A stretch of DNA of 64,000 nucleotides, from contig JBBILI010000005.1 in assembly GCA_037445025.1 (NCBI GenBank), positions 1-64,000 on the forward strand. The letters run 5' to 3'. A program made the position numbers and the translations under genes. The notes below the pieces were generated by a model. That model saw only the letters and a program-made list of their open reading frames with translations. It was not told where the DNA came from and searched no databases. Source of the stretch: CAIQQQ01 sp037445025. GTDB lineage: Bacteria; Pseudomonadota; Alphaproteobacteria; Acetobacterales; Acetobacteraceae. Shown here in pieces: positions 52,501 to 61,680 of this stretch. How positions within the stretch are numbered: the first letter of the stretch is position 1; each line of letters starts with the position of its first letter.

Positions 52501-53112
52501 TCACGCTCCCTTGATCGTCAGCAAGGTCATCGGTCCGCCTTCCGGGGCGGCATTCTGGCGGCCGATCGTGGAACCGTGCGGCGGGCGCTCGCCACGGCGC
52601 AGCGATTCGATCAGCGTCTTGGTGCGGGCCGCGTCGAGATCCTCGTAATAATCGTCATCCACCTGCAGCACCGGCGCGTTGACGCAGGCGCCGACGCATT
52701 CGACCTCGGTGAGGGTGAACAGCCCATCCGCCGAGGTCTCGCCATAGCCGGAGATGCCCGTCGCCTCGCGGCAGGCGCGCGCCACGTCATCCGACCCGCG
52801 CAGCCAGCACGGTGTGGTGCCGCAGACCTGCAGATGATATTTGCCGATCGATTTTGTGTTGTACATGAAATAGAACGTGGCGATCTCGTAGACGCGCATC
52901 GGCGGCATGTCGAGCACGCGGCCGATTTCGTCCATGGCCACGCGTGGAATCCAGGCGGAGCCGGTGGTGCGGCCTATCTGGCGCTGGGCGATGTCGAGCA
53001 GTGGCATCACGGCGCTGGCCTGCTTGCCGGCGGGGTATTTGGCGATGGCGGTGTCGATCAGCTTCTGGCTGTCGGCATCGAAGGAAAAAGAGGTCGGTTC
53101 CATGTCGCTCAC
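52501..53112 (-). CDS. nuoE: NADH-quinone oxidoreductase subunit E
   Basis: A 203-residue thioredoxin-like [2Fe-2S] subunit. The four cluster cysteines are in QVCGTTPCWLRGS and VECVGACVNAP. The start is GTG at 53112, in a GTGA overlap with the nuoD stop; an in-frame ATG at 53103 is an alternative. The last 35 residues form a hydrophilic tail common in alphaproteobacteria. Confidence 0.95.
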   Translation of the reverse strand: MSDMEPTSFSFDADSQKLIDTAIAKYPAGKQASAVMPLLDIAQRQIGRTTGSAWIPRVAMDEIGRVLDMPPMRVYEIATFYFMYNTKSIGKYHLQVCGTTPCWLRGSDDVARACREATGISGYGETSADGLFTLTEVECVGACVNAPVLQVDDDYYEDLDAARTKTLIESLRRGERPPHGSTIGRQNAAPEGGPMTLLTIKGA

Positions 53113-54311
53113 CGGTCGATCTCGCCGAACACGATGTCGAGCGATCCGATGATCGCCACCGCATCGGCCAGCATGTGCCGCTTGGCCATCACATCGATAG
53201 CCTGCAGATGGGCGAAGCCGGTCGAACGAATCTTGCAGCGATACGGGCGGTTGGTGCCGTCGGCCACCAGATACACGCCGAACTCGCCTTTCGGCGCCTC
53301 GACGGCAGTGTAGGTGGCGCCTGCCGGCACGTGATAGCCTTCAGTATACAGTTTGAAGTGATGGATCAGCGCCTCCATCGAGCGCTTCATCTCGGCGCGG
53401 GACGGCGGGGTGATCTTGTGGTCGGCGTGCTTGATCGGGCCGGGCTTCATCTTGGCCAGGCATTGCTTGATCATCGACACGCTCTCGCGCATCTCGCCGA
53501 TGCGCATGAGGTAGCGGTCGTAGCAGTCGCCGTTGCGGCCGACGGCGATGCGGAAATCGAGCTCGTGATACATCTCGTAGGGTTGCGATTTGCGCAGATC
53601 CCACGGCACGCCGGAGGCGCGCAGGCAGGGGCCGGAGAAGCCCCAGGCCAGCGCCATCTCGGCCGGCACGATGCCGATATCGACGGTTCGCTGTTTCCAT
53701 ATTCGGTTGTTGGTGAGCAGCGTTTCCAGATCGTCGATGAATTTGGGGAAGGTCTCGGCCCAGGCGGCGATCTTGTCCTCGAGGCCGGCCGGCAGGTCCT
53801 TGGAGACGCCGCCGGGGCGGAAGTAGTTGGCGTGCAGGCGCGCGCCTGAGGCGGCCTCATGGAATTCCATGAGGGTCTCGCGTTCCTCGAACCCCCACAG
53901 TGAGGGGGTGATGGCGCCGACGTCGAGCGCGTAGGTGGTGAGGTTCAGCAGGTGGTTCAGCACACGGGTGATTTCGCTGAACAGCGTGCGGATCCATTTC
54001 GCGCGCAGCGGCGCCTCGATGCCGAGCAGCTTCTCCGTGGCCAGGGCGAAAGCGTGCTCCTGCGTCATCGGGCTCACATAGTCGAGCCGGTCGAAATACG
54101 GGACGGCCTGGATGTAGCTTTTGTACTCGATCAGCTTCTCGGTGCCGCGGTGCAGCAGGCCGATATGCGGGTCCGCGCGCTCGACGACCTCACCGTCCAT
54201 CTCCAGGATGAGGCGCAGCACGCCGTGGGCGGCGGGGTGCTGGGGGCCGAAATTGATCGAGTGGCTGTCGATCTCGACCGTTTTTGTGGTCTTGTCGGCG
54301 ATCTCGCTCAT
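53109..54311 (-). CDS. nuoD: NADH-quinone oxidoreductase subunit D
   Basis: A 400-residue quinone-site subunit (49 kDa homologue). INFGPQHPAAHGVLRLILEMDGE and HIGLLHRGTEKLIEYK are hallmarks; the C-terminus ends in IVFGEIDR, as usual. Separate nuoC and nuoD genes, not a nuoCD fusion, fit alphaproteobacteria. It overlaps nuoC by four bases. Confidence 0.97.
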   Translation of the reverse strand: MSEIADKTTKTVEIDSHSINFGPQHPAAHGVLRLILEMDGEVVERADPHIGLLHRGTEKLIEYKSYIQAVPYFDRLDYVSPMTQEHAFALATEKLLGIEAPLRAKWIRTLFSEITRVLNHLLNLTTYALDVGAITPSLWGFEERETLMEFHEAASGARLHANYFRPGGVSKDLPAGLEDKIAAWAETFPKFIDDLETLLTNNRIWKQRTVDIGIVPAEMALAWGFSGPCLRASGVPWDLRKSQPYEMYHELDFRIAVGRNGDCYDRYLMRIGEMRESVSMIKQCLAKMKPGPIKHADHKITPPSRAEMKRSMEALIHHFKLYTEGYHVPAGATYTAVEAPKGEFGVYLVADGTNRPYRCKIRSTGFAHLQAIDVMAKRHMLADAVAIIGSLDIVFGEIDR

Positions 54312-54907
54312 GAGCGCTTGGCCTTCTCGTCGCCGGGCAGCGTGGTCATGGCTTCCCAGGGGGAGACAAAATCGAAGTTGCGGAAATCCTGGGTGAGCTT
54401 CACCGGCTCGTAGACCACGGCCTTGCGGTCCTCGTCATAGCGGACCTCGACATAGCCGGTCAGCGGGAAGTCCTTGCGCAGGGGGTGCCCCTCGAAGCCG
54501 TAATCGGTGAGGATGCGGCGCATGTCCGGCTGGCCGGCGAACAGAATGCCGAACATGTCCCACGCCTCGCGCTCCCACCAGGTGGCGACCGGCCAGACGG
54601 TGTGGACGGAGGGGACCGGGGTTGCGTCGTCGGTGGCGACGATGACGCGGACACGCTGGTTCAGGCTGACCGAGAGCAGATTGTAGACGACTTCGAAGCG
54701 CGGGGAGCGGTCCGGCCAGTCGAGGCCTGCGATATCCATCACCTGCTCGAAGGCGAGGCCCGGCGTGTCGCGCAGGGCGATGCAGAGTTCGACCAGGCTG
54801 TCGCGGGTGGCGTGCAGCACCAGCTCGCCAAGCTCGACCGTGACGGCGGTGACCCCTGGAAGGGCGGTGTAGGCCGCGTGGCCCGGCGCTTCGATCACGT
54901 CAGCCAC
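54308..54907 (-). CDS. nuoC: NADH-quinone oxidoreductase subunit C
   Basis: A 199-residue hydrophilic subunit (30 kDa homologue). DIAGLDWPDRSPRFEVVYNLLS, WWEREAWDMFGILFAGQPDMRRILTDYGFEGHPLRKDFPLTG.VEVRYD is the diagnostic block. The start is GTG at 54907, overlapping the nuoB end by eight bases. Confidence 0.96.
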   Translation of the reverse strand: MADVIEAPGHAAYTALPGVTAVTVELGELVLHATRDSLVELCIALRDTPGLAFEQVMDIAGLDWPDRSPRFEVVYNLLSVSLNQRVRVIVATDDATPVPSVHTVWPVATWWEREAWDMFGILFAGQPDMRRILTDYGFEGHPLRKDFPLTGYVEVRYDEDRKAVVYEPVKLTQDFRNFDFVSPWEAMTTLPGDEKAKRS

Positions 54908-55448
54908 GGAGAATGGTCCCGGTCCGGCGGATCTTCTTCTGCAGCTGCATGATGCCGTACACCAGGGCTTCGGCGGTGGGCGGGCAGCCCGGCACGTAGA
55001 TGTCCACCGGCACCACGCGGTCGCAGCCGCGCACCACCGAGTAGGAATAATGGTAGTAGCCGCCGCCGTTGGCGCAGCTGCCCATGCTGATCACCCAGCG
55101 CGGCTCCGGCATCTGGTCGTAGACCTTGCGCAAAGCGGGGGCCATCTTGTTGGTCAGCGTGCCCGCGACGATCATCACATCGCTCTGGCGGGGCGACGCG
55201 CGCGGGATGATGCCGAGCCGGTCGAGATCGTAGCGCGGCATGTAGGCGTGGATCATCTCCACGGCGCAGCAAGCCAGGCCGAAGGTCATCGGCCAGAGGC
55301 TGCCGGTGCGGGCCCAGTTCACCAGACGGTCGATGTTGGCAACCACGAAGCCTTTGTCGTCGATGGCGCCGGTGATGCCTTTGATCACGGCATCCTGGGC
55401 GGGACCCGGCGGCAGCGCGTCCTTGTTCCAGGCGATGGCGTCAGACAT
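54900..55448 (-). CDS. nuoB: NADH-quinone oxidoreductase subunit B
   Basis: A 182-residue subunit carrying cluster N2, the last electron donor to quinone. Cysteines are in GLACCAVEMIH, SMGSCANGGGYYHY and VPGCPPTAEAL. The frame opens at 55484, but GGGAGTG precedes the ATG at 55448, which gives MSDAIAWNKD and the usual length. Confidence 0.97.
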   Translation of the reverse strand: MSDAIAWNKDALPPGPAQDAVIKGITGAIDDKGFVVANIDRLVNWARTGSLWPMTFGLACCAVEMIHAYMPRYDLDRLGIIPRASPRQSDVMIVAGTLTNKMAPALRKVYDQMPEPRWVISMGSCANGGGYYHYSYSVVRGCDRVVPVDIYVPGCPPTAEALVYGIMQLQKKIRRTGTILRG

Positions 55449-55453
55449 CGATG

Positions 55454-55819
55454 TCACTCCCAATCCAAGGCACCCTTGTTCCATTCATAGATGAACCCGA
55501 CGGTGAGAACCGCCAGGAACCCGATCATGGACAGGAAGCCGAAAACTCCGATCTCGGACAGGCTTACCGCCCAGGGGAACAGGAACGCCACTTCGAGATC
55601 GAAGATGATGAACAGAATGGCCACGAGGTAGAAGCGCACGTCGAACCGGCGGCGCGCGTCGTCGAACGCCTCGAAGCCGCACTCATAGGCGGAGAGCTTT
55701 TCGGCATAGGGTTTCTGCCGGGCCAGCAGCAGCGAGCCGGCCACCATGGCCGTTGCGATCACGCCGGCGATCACCAGGAACACCAGTATGGGGAAGTAAT
55801 CCGCCAGGATCGGTGCCAT
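55454..55819 (-). CDS. nuoA: NADH-quinone oxidoreductase subunit A
   Basis: A 121-residue three-helix membrane subunit, first gene of the operon. KLSAYECGFEAFDDARRRFDVRFYLVAILFIIFDLEVAFLFPWAV is the conserved core with the redox-sensitive loop cysteine. The ATG at 55819 follows GAGGGC; an in-frame start at 55849 has no support. The upstream 230 bases to tRNA-Asp should hold the operon promoter; TTGACG at 55915-55910 has no well-spaced -10. Confidence 0.96.
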   Translation of the reverse strand: MAPILADYFPILVFLVIAGVIATAMVAGSLLLARQKPYAEKLSAYECGFEAFDDARRRFDVRFYLVAILFIIFDLEVAFLFPWAVSLSEIGVFGFLSMIGFLAVLTVGFIYEWNKGALDWE

Positions 55820-56051
55820 GCCCTCAGCCCCTTTTATGCCGCAATGCAACGCGGCCGGACCTTAGCCGTATCGCGCGCGCACTTCCATAGGGGTGCACCG
55901 GCTACGGAACGTCAATTTAGGTGGACATGTCCGCAGGAGACCGGGCGCAAGGGCGAGAGGCGCGGGCAAGACGCGTCGCTGCCATGCACAATCGGTTGCG
56001 CATCGCTTGATGTCTCTTGGACATCTTTGAGGGGATCGGTTCCTGCGCTGC

Positions 56052-56128
<77 letters not shown>

Positions 56129-56221
56129 AGCGGCAGGGCGCACGATCTACGGCGACCCGATAGGCACGTCAAGCTGTCTTGTTGAGAAAGTCGGTGACGG
56201 CCCGACCTGTCATGAAGCGTA

Positions 56222-56293
56222 TGGGCGGTGACGGGATCGAACCGCCGGCCAACTCGGTGTAAACGAGCCGCTCTACCTCTGAGCTAACCGCCC
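56222..56293 (-). tRNA. tRNA-Val (TAC)
   Basis: On the minus strand: acceptor GGGCGGT/ACCGCCC, D-arm AGCTCAGAGGTAGAGC, anticodon loop TTTACAC (anticodon TAC), T-loop TTCGATC, discriminator A. No CCA is encoded (the next bases are TAC), unlike the tRNA-Asp and tRNA-Leu genes here. The anticodon stem has a terminal G-T pair. Confidence 0.93.
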
Positions 56294-56311
56294 CTCGGAC
56301 GCGTGGAACAG

Positions 56312-56338
56312 AAAAAAAGCCGGAGGTGACCCCCCGGC
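56312..56338 (-). terminator. Rho-independent terminator of hupB
   Basis: On the minus strand GCCGGGGG, loop GTCA, CCTCCGGC (one G-T pair) is followed by seven T residues, 14 bases after the hupB stop. Confidence 0.88.
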
Positions 56339-56352
56339 CCTGGTCTTCTGGC

Positions 56353-56625
56353 TCAGTTCACGGCGTCTTTCAACGCCTTGCCCGGCTTGAAGCGCACCGA
56401 GGTGCTCTCGGGGATGTCGATCTCCACGCCGGTCTGCGGGTTGCGGCCCTTGGACGCCTTGCGGGTGGCGGTGGCGAAGGAGCCGAAGCCCACCAGGCGC
56501 ACCTCATCCTTCTTCTTCAGCGCGCCCTCGATGGCGGTGAACACGGCATCGACGACCTCGGTGGCTTTCGCCTTCGGCAGTTCGGTGTGTTCGGCCACGG
56601 CGGCGATCAGGTCCATCTTGTTCAC
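56353..56625 (-). CDS. hupB: HU family DNA-binding protein
   Basis: A 90-residue nucleoid protein that bends DNA. NKMDLIAAVAEHTELPKAKATEVVDAVF and the DNA-binding arm VGFGSFATATRKASKGRNPQTG are typical HU. The start is GTG at 56625, since AAGGAG lies seven bases upstream and there is no ATG at that place. The order lon-hupB is standard for the class. Confidence 0.95.
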   Translation of the reverse strand: MNKMDLIAAVAEHTELPKAKATEVVDAVFTAIEGALKKKDEVRLVGFGSFATATRKASKGRNPQTGVEIDIPESTSVRFKPGKALKDAVN

Positions 56626-56790
56626 GCTTAAACTCCTTGGGTGGTGGTGGGACGCTGGCACAAGCGATTCGGTGTCTGCGGTGGCGCGACACTAGAGGCG
56701 CGTTTTCGCACGCGTCAACGAAGCACCCGTCAAAATCCGCGGATTTCTGCGGTTGCCCGAGTCGCGCAGACCCGGTCAATACGAAAAGCG

Positions 56791-56813
56791 GCGCAGGGAT
56801 GGTATCCCTGCGT
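56791..56813 (-). terminator. Putative terminator after lon
   Basis: The inverted repeat GCAGGGAT-3 bases-ATCCCTGC, extended by one C-G and one G-T pair, lies 28 bases past the lon stop. On the minus strand it is followed by CCGCTTTTC, a weak T-run. Confidence 0.6.
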
Positions 56814-56840
56814 CGTTTTCCAGGATCGTCAGACGAGGCT

Positions 56841-59276
56841 TCAGTGCGGCAGCGAGGCCGAGGCTGGGGTGGCTGCGGCGGCAGCCGGTTCCGGCGGCTC
56901 CACCCATTCGATCGCCACCGGTTTGCTGGCCAGCGCCTGGGCGATGACATCATCCACATGGGCGACGGGGATGATCTTGAGGTGCTTCTTCACGTTGTCA
57001 GGCACCTCCGCCAGATCCTTCTCGTTGTCCTTGGGGATGAACACCGTGGTGATCCCGGAACGCAGGGCAGCCAGCAGCTTTTCCTTCAGCCCACCGATCG
57101 GCAGCACCCGGCCCCGCAGGGTGATCTCGCCGGTCATCGCCACGTCGCGGCGGACGGGAATGCCGGTGAGCACCGAGACGATCGAGGTCGCCATGGCGAT
57201 GCCGGCGGACGGGCCGTCCTTCGGCGTGGCGCCTTCGGGCACGTGGACGTGGATGTCCCGTTTTTCGAACAGGGTGGGCTTGATGCCGAAGCTGATCGAG
57301 CGGCTGCGGACGTAGCTGAGCGCCGCCGAGACCGATTCCTGCATCACGTCGCCCAGCTTGCCGGTGTGCTTGACGTTACCCTTGCCGGGCAGCAGCACCG
57401 ATTCGATGGTCAGAATCTCGCCGCCCACCTCGGTCCAGGCCAGGCCGGTGACGACGCCGACCATGTCCGAGTCCTCGAGGTCGCCGTAGCGGTGCTTCTG
57501 CACGCCTGCGTATTTCTCAAGGTTCTTGCGGGTGATCGTCACCTTCTTGGACTTCTTGGTGACGATCTCCTTCACCGCCTTGCGGGCGAGGTTGGCGATC
57601 TCGCGCTCCAGGTTCCGCACGCCGGCTTCCCGCGTGTAGTAGCGGATGAGGTCGCGCAGTGCGTCCTCGTTGATCGACCATTCCTCGGGCTTGAGGCTGT
57701 GCTGCTCACCCTGCTTGGCGATCAGGTGACGTTTGGCGATCTCGACCTTCTCATCCTCGGTGTAGCCGGGGATGCGGATGATCTCCATGCGGTCCAGCAG
57801 CGGCTGGGGCATGCGCAGCGAGTTGGCGGTGGTGACGAACATCACGTCCGACAGGTCGTAATCCACCTCCAGATAATGGTCGGCGAAGGTGGCGTTCTGC
57901 TCGGGGTCCAGCACCTCCAGCAGGGCCGAGGACGGATCGCCGCGCCAGTCGGCGCCGAGCTTGTCGATTTCGTCGAGCAGGAACAGCGGGTTGGAGGTTT
58001 TGGCCTTCTTCATGCCCTGGATCACCTTGCCGGGCATGGAGCCAATATAGGTGCGCCGGTGGCCGCGGATCTCCGCCTCATCGCGCACGCCGCCCAGCGA
58101 CATGCGGACGAAATTGCGGCCGGTGGCCTTGGCGATGGATTTGCCGAGCGAGGTTTTGCCCACGCCCGGCGGGCCGACCAGGCACAGGATGGGCCCGCGC
58201 ATCTTCTGGCTGCGCGACTGCACCGCCAGATATTCGGTGATGCGCTCCTTCACCTTGTCCAGGCCGTAATGGTCGAGATCGAGCGTGGCTTCGGCTTCGA
58301 CCACGTCGTTCTTCACCTTGCTGCGCTTCTTCCACGGGATCGACAGGATCCAGTCGAGATAGTTGCGCACCACGGTGGCTTCGGCCGACATCGGGCTCAT
58401 GGTCTTGAGCTTCTTCAGCTCGCCCATGGCCTTCTCGCGGGCCTCCTTGGAGAGGCGCGTCTTTTTGATGCGGGCTTCGAGTTCGGCGGTCTCGTCCTTG
58501 CCTTCCTCGCCCTCGCCCAGCTCCTTCTGGATCGCCTTGAGTTGTTCGTTCAGATAGTACTCGCGCTGCGTCTTCTCCATCTGCCGCTTGACGCGGTTGC
58601 GGATGCGCTTTTCCACCTGCAGCACGCCGATTTCGGACTCCATGTGCCCGAACACACGCTCCAGCCGCTCGCCGACGCGCTGGATTTCCAGCAGCTCCTG
58701 CTTTTCCGCAATCTTGAGGTTGAGGTGGCAGGAGACGGTGTCGGCCAGGGTCGAGGGGTCCTCGATCTGGTTCAGCGAGACCAGAACCTCTGGCGCGATC
58801 TTCTTGTTGAGCTTGATGTATTGCTCGAACTGGGTGACCACGGTGCGGCCGAGGGCTTCCAGCTCCTTGGCATCGGTGTCGAGATCCGGCATCGGGGTAA
58901 CGAAGGCCTCGAAATAGCTCTCGGTCTCCTTGAATTCGGTGATGCGGGCGCGCTTGCCGCCTTCGACCAGCACCTTCACGGTGCCGTCCGGCAGCTTCAG
59001 CAGCTGCAGGATCGTGGAAACCGTGCCGACACGGTAGATGTCATCGGAGGATGGATCGTCCTGCGAGGCGTTCTTCTGGGCAATCAGCAGGATCTGCTTG
59101 TTGTCCTTCATCACGGCTTCCAGCGCCCGGACGGATTTCTCACGACCGACGAACAGCGGCACGATCATGTGCGGGAAGACGACGATGTCGCGCAGCGGCA
59201 GAACCGGCATCACCTCCGGTTCGATCTTCGGCTCGCCGGATGGCTTCGGGCCGGGAGACTTTGGCTTGTCAGTCAT
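56841..59276 (-). CDS. lon: ATP-dependent protease Lon
   Basis: An 811-residue AAA+ serine protease. The N-terminal substrate domain begins MPVLPLRDIVVFPHMIVPLFVGR; Walker A is GPPGVGKTSLGKS, Walker B FLLDEIDK. The protease domain has the catalytic Ser in PKDGPSAGIAMAT and the Lys in the KEKLLAALRSGI region. AGGAGGTCACT directly before the ATG is an excellent ribosome site. Lon degrades damaged and regulatory proteins. No clear heat-shock promoter is visible in the 168-base gap to clpX. Confidence 0.97.
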   Translation of the reverse strand: MTDKPKSPGPKPSGEPKIEPEVMPVLPLRDIVVFPHMIVPLFVGREKSVRALEAVMKDNKQILLIAQKNASQDDPSSDDIYRVGTVSTILQLLKLPDGTVKVLVEGGKRARITEFKETESYFEAFVTPMPDLDTDAKELEALGRTVVTQFEQYIKLNKKIAPEVLVSLNQIEDPSTLADTVSCHLNLKIAEKQELLEIQRVGERLERVFGHMESEIGVLQVEKRIRNRVKRQMEKTQREYYLNEQLKAIQKELGEGEEGKDETAELEARIKKTRLSKEAREKAMGELKKLKTMSPMSAEATVVRNYLDWILSIPWKKRSKVKNDVVEAEATLDLDHYGLDKVKERITEYLAVQSRSQKMRGPILCLVGPPGVGKTSLGKSIAKATGRNFVRMSLGGVRDEAEIRGHRRTYIGSMPGKVIQGMKKAKTSNPLFLLDEIDKLGADWRGDPSSALLEVLDPEQNATFADHYLEVDYDLSDVMFVTTANSLRMPQPLLDRMEIIRIPGYTEDEKVEIAKRHLIAKQGEQHSLKPEEWSINEDALRDLIRYYTREAGVRNLEREIANLARKAVKEIVTKKSKKVTITRKNLEKYAGVQKHRYGDLEDSDMVGVVTGLAWTEVGGEILTIESVLLPGKGNVKHTGKLGDVMQESVSAALSYVRSRSISFGIKPTLFEKRDIHVHVPEGATPKDGPSAGIAMATSIVSVLTGIPVRRDVAMTGEITLRGRVLPIGGLKEKLLAALRSGITTVFIPKDNEKDLAEVPDNVKKHLKIIPVAHVDDVIAQALASKPVAIEWVEPPEPAAAAATPASASLPH

Positions 59277-59444
59277 AGTGACCTCCTAAAGGACAGTCGG
59301 CAGATCGGCCCGCCCGTATCGGCACGGGCCATTCCGGATGGTGTCGCCGATGAAGACCACCACACCTGTGCTCTCTCACTTGGCCCGCCCCACACCGCCT
59401 CACAAGACTGTGACAGCAATATGACAGGGCAGGCCAGATGCGTC

Positions 59445-60701
59445 TCAGGCCGTGTTCTCCGAGCGTTCCTTGCCGTGGATGAACAACGGGTTGGCCCGGC
59501 TTTCCGCCACTTCGCGGTTGATGACCACTTCCTCGACGCCGTCGAGCCCGGGGAGTTCGAACATGGTGGAAAGCAGGATCGCCTCCATGATCGAGCGCAG
59601 GCCGCGCGCCCCGGTCTTGCGGGCAATGGCGCGCTTGGCGACCGAGGCCATGGCGTCCTCGGTGAAGGTCAGCTTGACGCCTTCCATCTCGAACAGGCGG
59701 CCGTACTGCTTGACCAGGGCGTTCTTCGGCTTGGTCAGGATCTCGATCAGCGCGGGCTCGTCGAGATCCTCCAGCGTAGCCACGACCGGCAGACGGCCGA
59801 TGAACTCGGGGATCAGGCCGAAGCGCAGCAGATCCTCAGGCTCGACCTCGCGCAGGATGGCGCCGGTGCGGCGTTCATCGGGGCTGCGCACCTCGGCGCC
59901 GTAGCCGATGCCCGAGCCCTTGCCGCGGGCGGAGATGATCTTTTCGAGGCCGGCGAATGCGCCGCCGACGATGAAGAGGATGTTCGTCGTGTCGACCTGC
60001 AGGAATTCCTGCTGCGGATGCTTGCGCCCGCCCTGCGGCGGCACGGAGGCGACGGTGCCTTCCATGATCTTGAGCAGGGCCTGCTGCACGCCCTCGCCGC
60101 TGACATCACGGGTGATGGAGGGGTTGTCCGACTTGCGGCTGATCTTGTCGACCTCGTCGATATAGACGATGCCGCGCTGGGCGCGTTCGACGTTGTAGTC
60201 CGCCGCCTGCAGCAGCTTGAGGATGATGTTCTCGACATCCTCGCCCACGTAGCCGGCCTCGGTCAGCGTGGTGGCGTCGGCCATGGTGAACGGCACGTCG
60301 AGAATACGCGCGAGCGTCTGGGCCAGCAGCGTCTTGCCGGAGCCGGTGGGGCCGACCAGCATGATGTTGGACTTGGCGATCTCGACGTCGTTGTTCTTCG
60401 CCCCGTGTGCCAGGCGCTTGTAGTGGTTGTGCACGGCCACGCTCAGCACCTTCTTGGCGTGGGACTGGCCGATCACGTAATCGTCGAGGACCTTGCAGAT
60501 CTCTTTCGGCGTCGGTACCCCGTCGCGCGACTTCACGAGGTGCGTCTTGTGCTCCTCGCGAATGATGTCCATGCACAGCTCGACGCACTCGTCGCAGATA
60601 AAGACCGTCGGTCCTGCGATGAGTTTGCGGACCTCGTGCTGCGATTTGCCACAGAAAGAGCAGTACAGAGTGTTCTTTGAATCGCCAGACTTGCTGCTCA
60701 T
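59445..60701 (-). CDS. clpX: ClpXP protease ATP-binding subunit ClpX
   Basis: A 418-residue unfoldase. An N-terminal zinc finger (CSFCGKSQHEVRKLIAGPTVFICDECVELC), Walker A GPTGSGKTLLAQTLA, Walker B IVYIDEVDKI, and the RDVSGEGVQQALLKI pore-region motif are present. GGAGCGCGC precedes the ATG. It works with ClpP, encoded 200 bases upstream. Confidence 0.97.
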   Translation of the reverse strand: MSSKSGDSKNTLYCSFCGKSQHEVRKLIAGPTVFICDECVELCMDIIREEHKTHLVKSRDGVPTPKEICKVLDDYVIGQSHAKKVLSVAVHNHYKRLAHGAKNNDVEIAKSNIMLVGPTGSGKTLLAQTLARILDVPFTMADATTLTEAGYVGEDVENIILKLLQAADYNVERAQRGIVYIDEVDKISRKSDNPSITRDVSGEGVQQALLKIMEGTVASVPPQGGRKHPQQEFLQVDTTNILFIVGGAFAGLEKIISARGKGSGIGYGAEVRSPDERRTGAILREVEPEDLLRFGLIPEFIGRLPVVATLEDLDEPALIEILTKPKNALVKQYGRLFEMEGVKLTFTEDAMASVAKRAIARKTGARGLRSIMEAILLSTMFELPGLDGVEEVVINREVAESRANPLFIHGKERSENTA

Positions 60702-60899
60702 GCGCGCTCCTGCCCCGGGCCACCGGGGTTGACCTCCCGAAACTCTAGACCCCGGCCGGAGCCGGGGACAAGAACCCGCCGGGAGACGGCCCGACAGCGG
60801 CGAGGCGCCGGGTCAAACGTTAATGTTACCGGCACGTGACTCGCAAGCGTCGTGCCGTTTCGCGATGACGATCCGATCGCGGCGACGCGGCGCCGGCGA

Positions 60900-61544
60900 T
60901 CAGACCTTGGTTTCAGTGTCCGTGGGGACGGGCCGATTTTCGACCACTTCGTCAACGAGACCGAAATCCCGTGCTTCCTCTGCGGAAAGATAGGAATCAC
61001 GCTCCAGCTTGCGCTCGATCGCCTCGATAGGCTGACCTGTGTGGCGCACATAGATCTCGTTCAGGCGCTTGCGCAGCGTGAGGATCTCACGGGCCTGAAT
61101 TTCGATATCCGTCGCCTGGCCCTGGGCGCCGCCGGAGGGCTGATGCACCATCACGCGCGCATTCGGCAATGCATAACGCTTCTTGGCCGCACCCGCGCAC
61201 AGCAGCAGGCTGCCCATGGAGGCGGCCTGGCCGATGCAGACGGTGCTCACGGGGGAGCGGATATACTGCATCGTGTCATAGATCGCGAGGCCGGAGCTGA
61301 CCACGCCGCCTGGGCTGTTGATGTAGAACGAGATGTCCTTGTTGGGGTTCTCGCTCTCCAGGAACAGCAGCTGGGCACAGATCAGGGAGCTGACCTGGTC
61401 ATAGACCTGGCCGGTCAGAAAGATGATCCGCTCCTTCAGCAGGCGCGAGTAGATGTCATACGAACGCTCGCCGCGCGCCGTCTGTTCGACGACCATCGGC
61501 ACGAGGTTGTTCGCGTAGATCTCAACCGGGTCGCGGTCCAACAT
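60900..61544 (-). CDS. clpP: ClpP protease proteolytic subunit
   Basis: A 214-residue serine protease. The catalytic Ser is in GQAASMGSLLLCAGA, His in RVMVHQPSGGAQGQATDIEI, and Asp in the later RDSYLSAEEARDFGLVDEV region. GAGGAAACTGCT precedes the ATG. The order tig-clpP-clpX-lon is conserved in proteobacteria. Confidence 0.97.
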   Translation of the reverse strand: MLDRDPVEIYANNLVPMVVEQTARGERSYDIYSRLLKERIIFLTGQVYDQVSSLICAQLLFLESENPNKDISFYINSPGGVVSSGLAIYDTMQYIRSPVSTVCIGQAASMGSLLLCAGAAKKRYALPNARVMVHQPSGGAQGQATDIEIQAREILTLRKRLNEIYVRHTGQPIEAIERKLERDSYLSAEEARDFGLVDEVVENRPVPTDTETKV

Positions 61545-61680
61545 AGCAGTTTCCTCTGTTCAGCCGCGTCGCCCGAGTCCGAAGCAGACTACAATCCGAT
61601 GAGACGCGAAAACCATCACCAGTCGCTTAACATGGGTGTCAGAATCGCAGCTACCAGCGTGCCGCGACCAGCCCGGTCAA

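Noticed and set aside
55885..55915. nuo promoter TTGACG with CTATGG
   Set aside because: The spacer is 19 bases, too long for a confident sigma-70 promoter.
56637..60680. A 1347-codon open frame on the plus strand
   Set aside because: It runs antisense through lon and clpX, both intact and recognised, and has no domain of its own.
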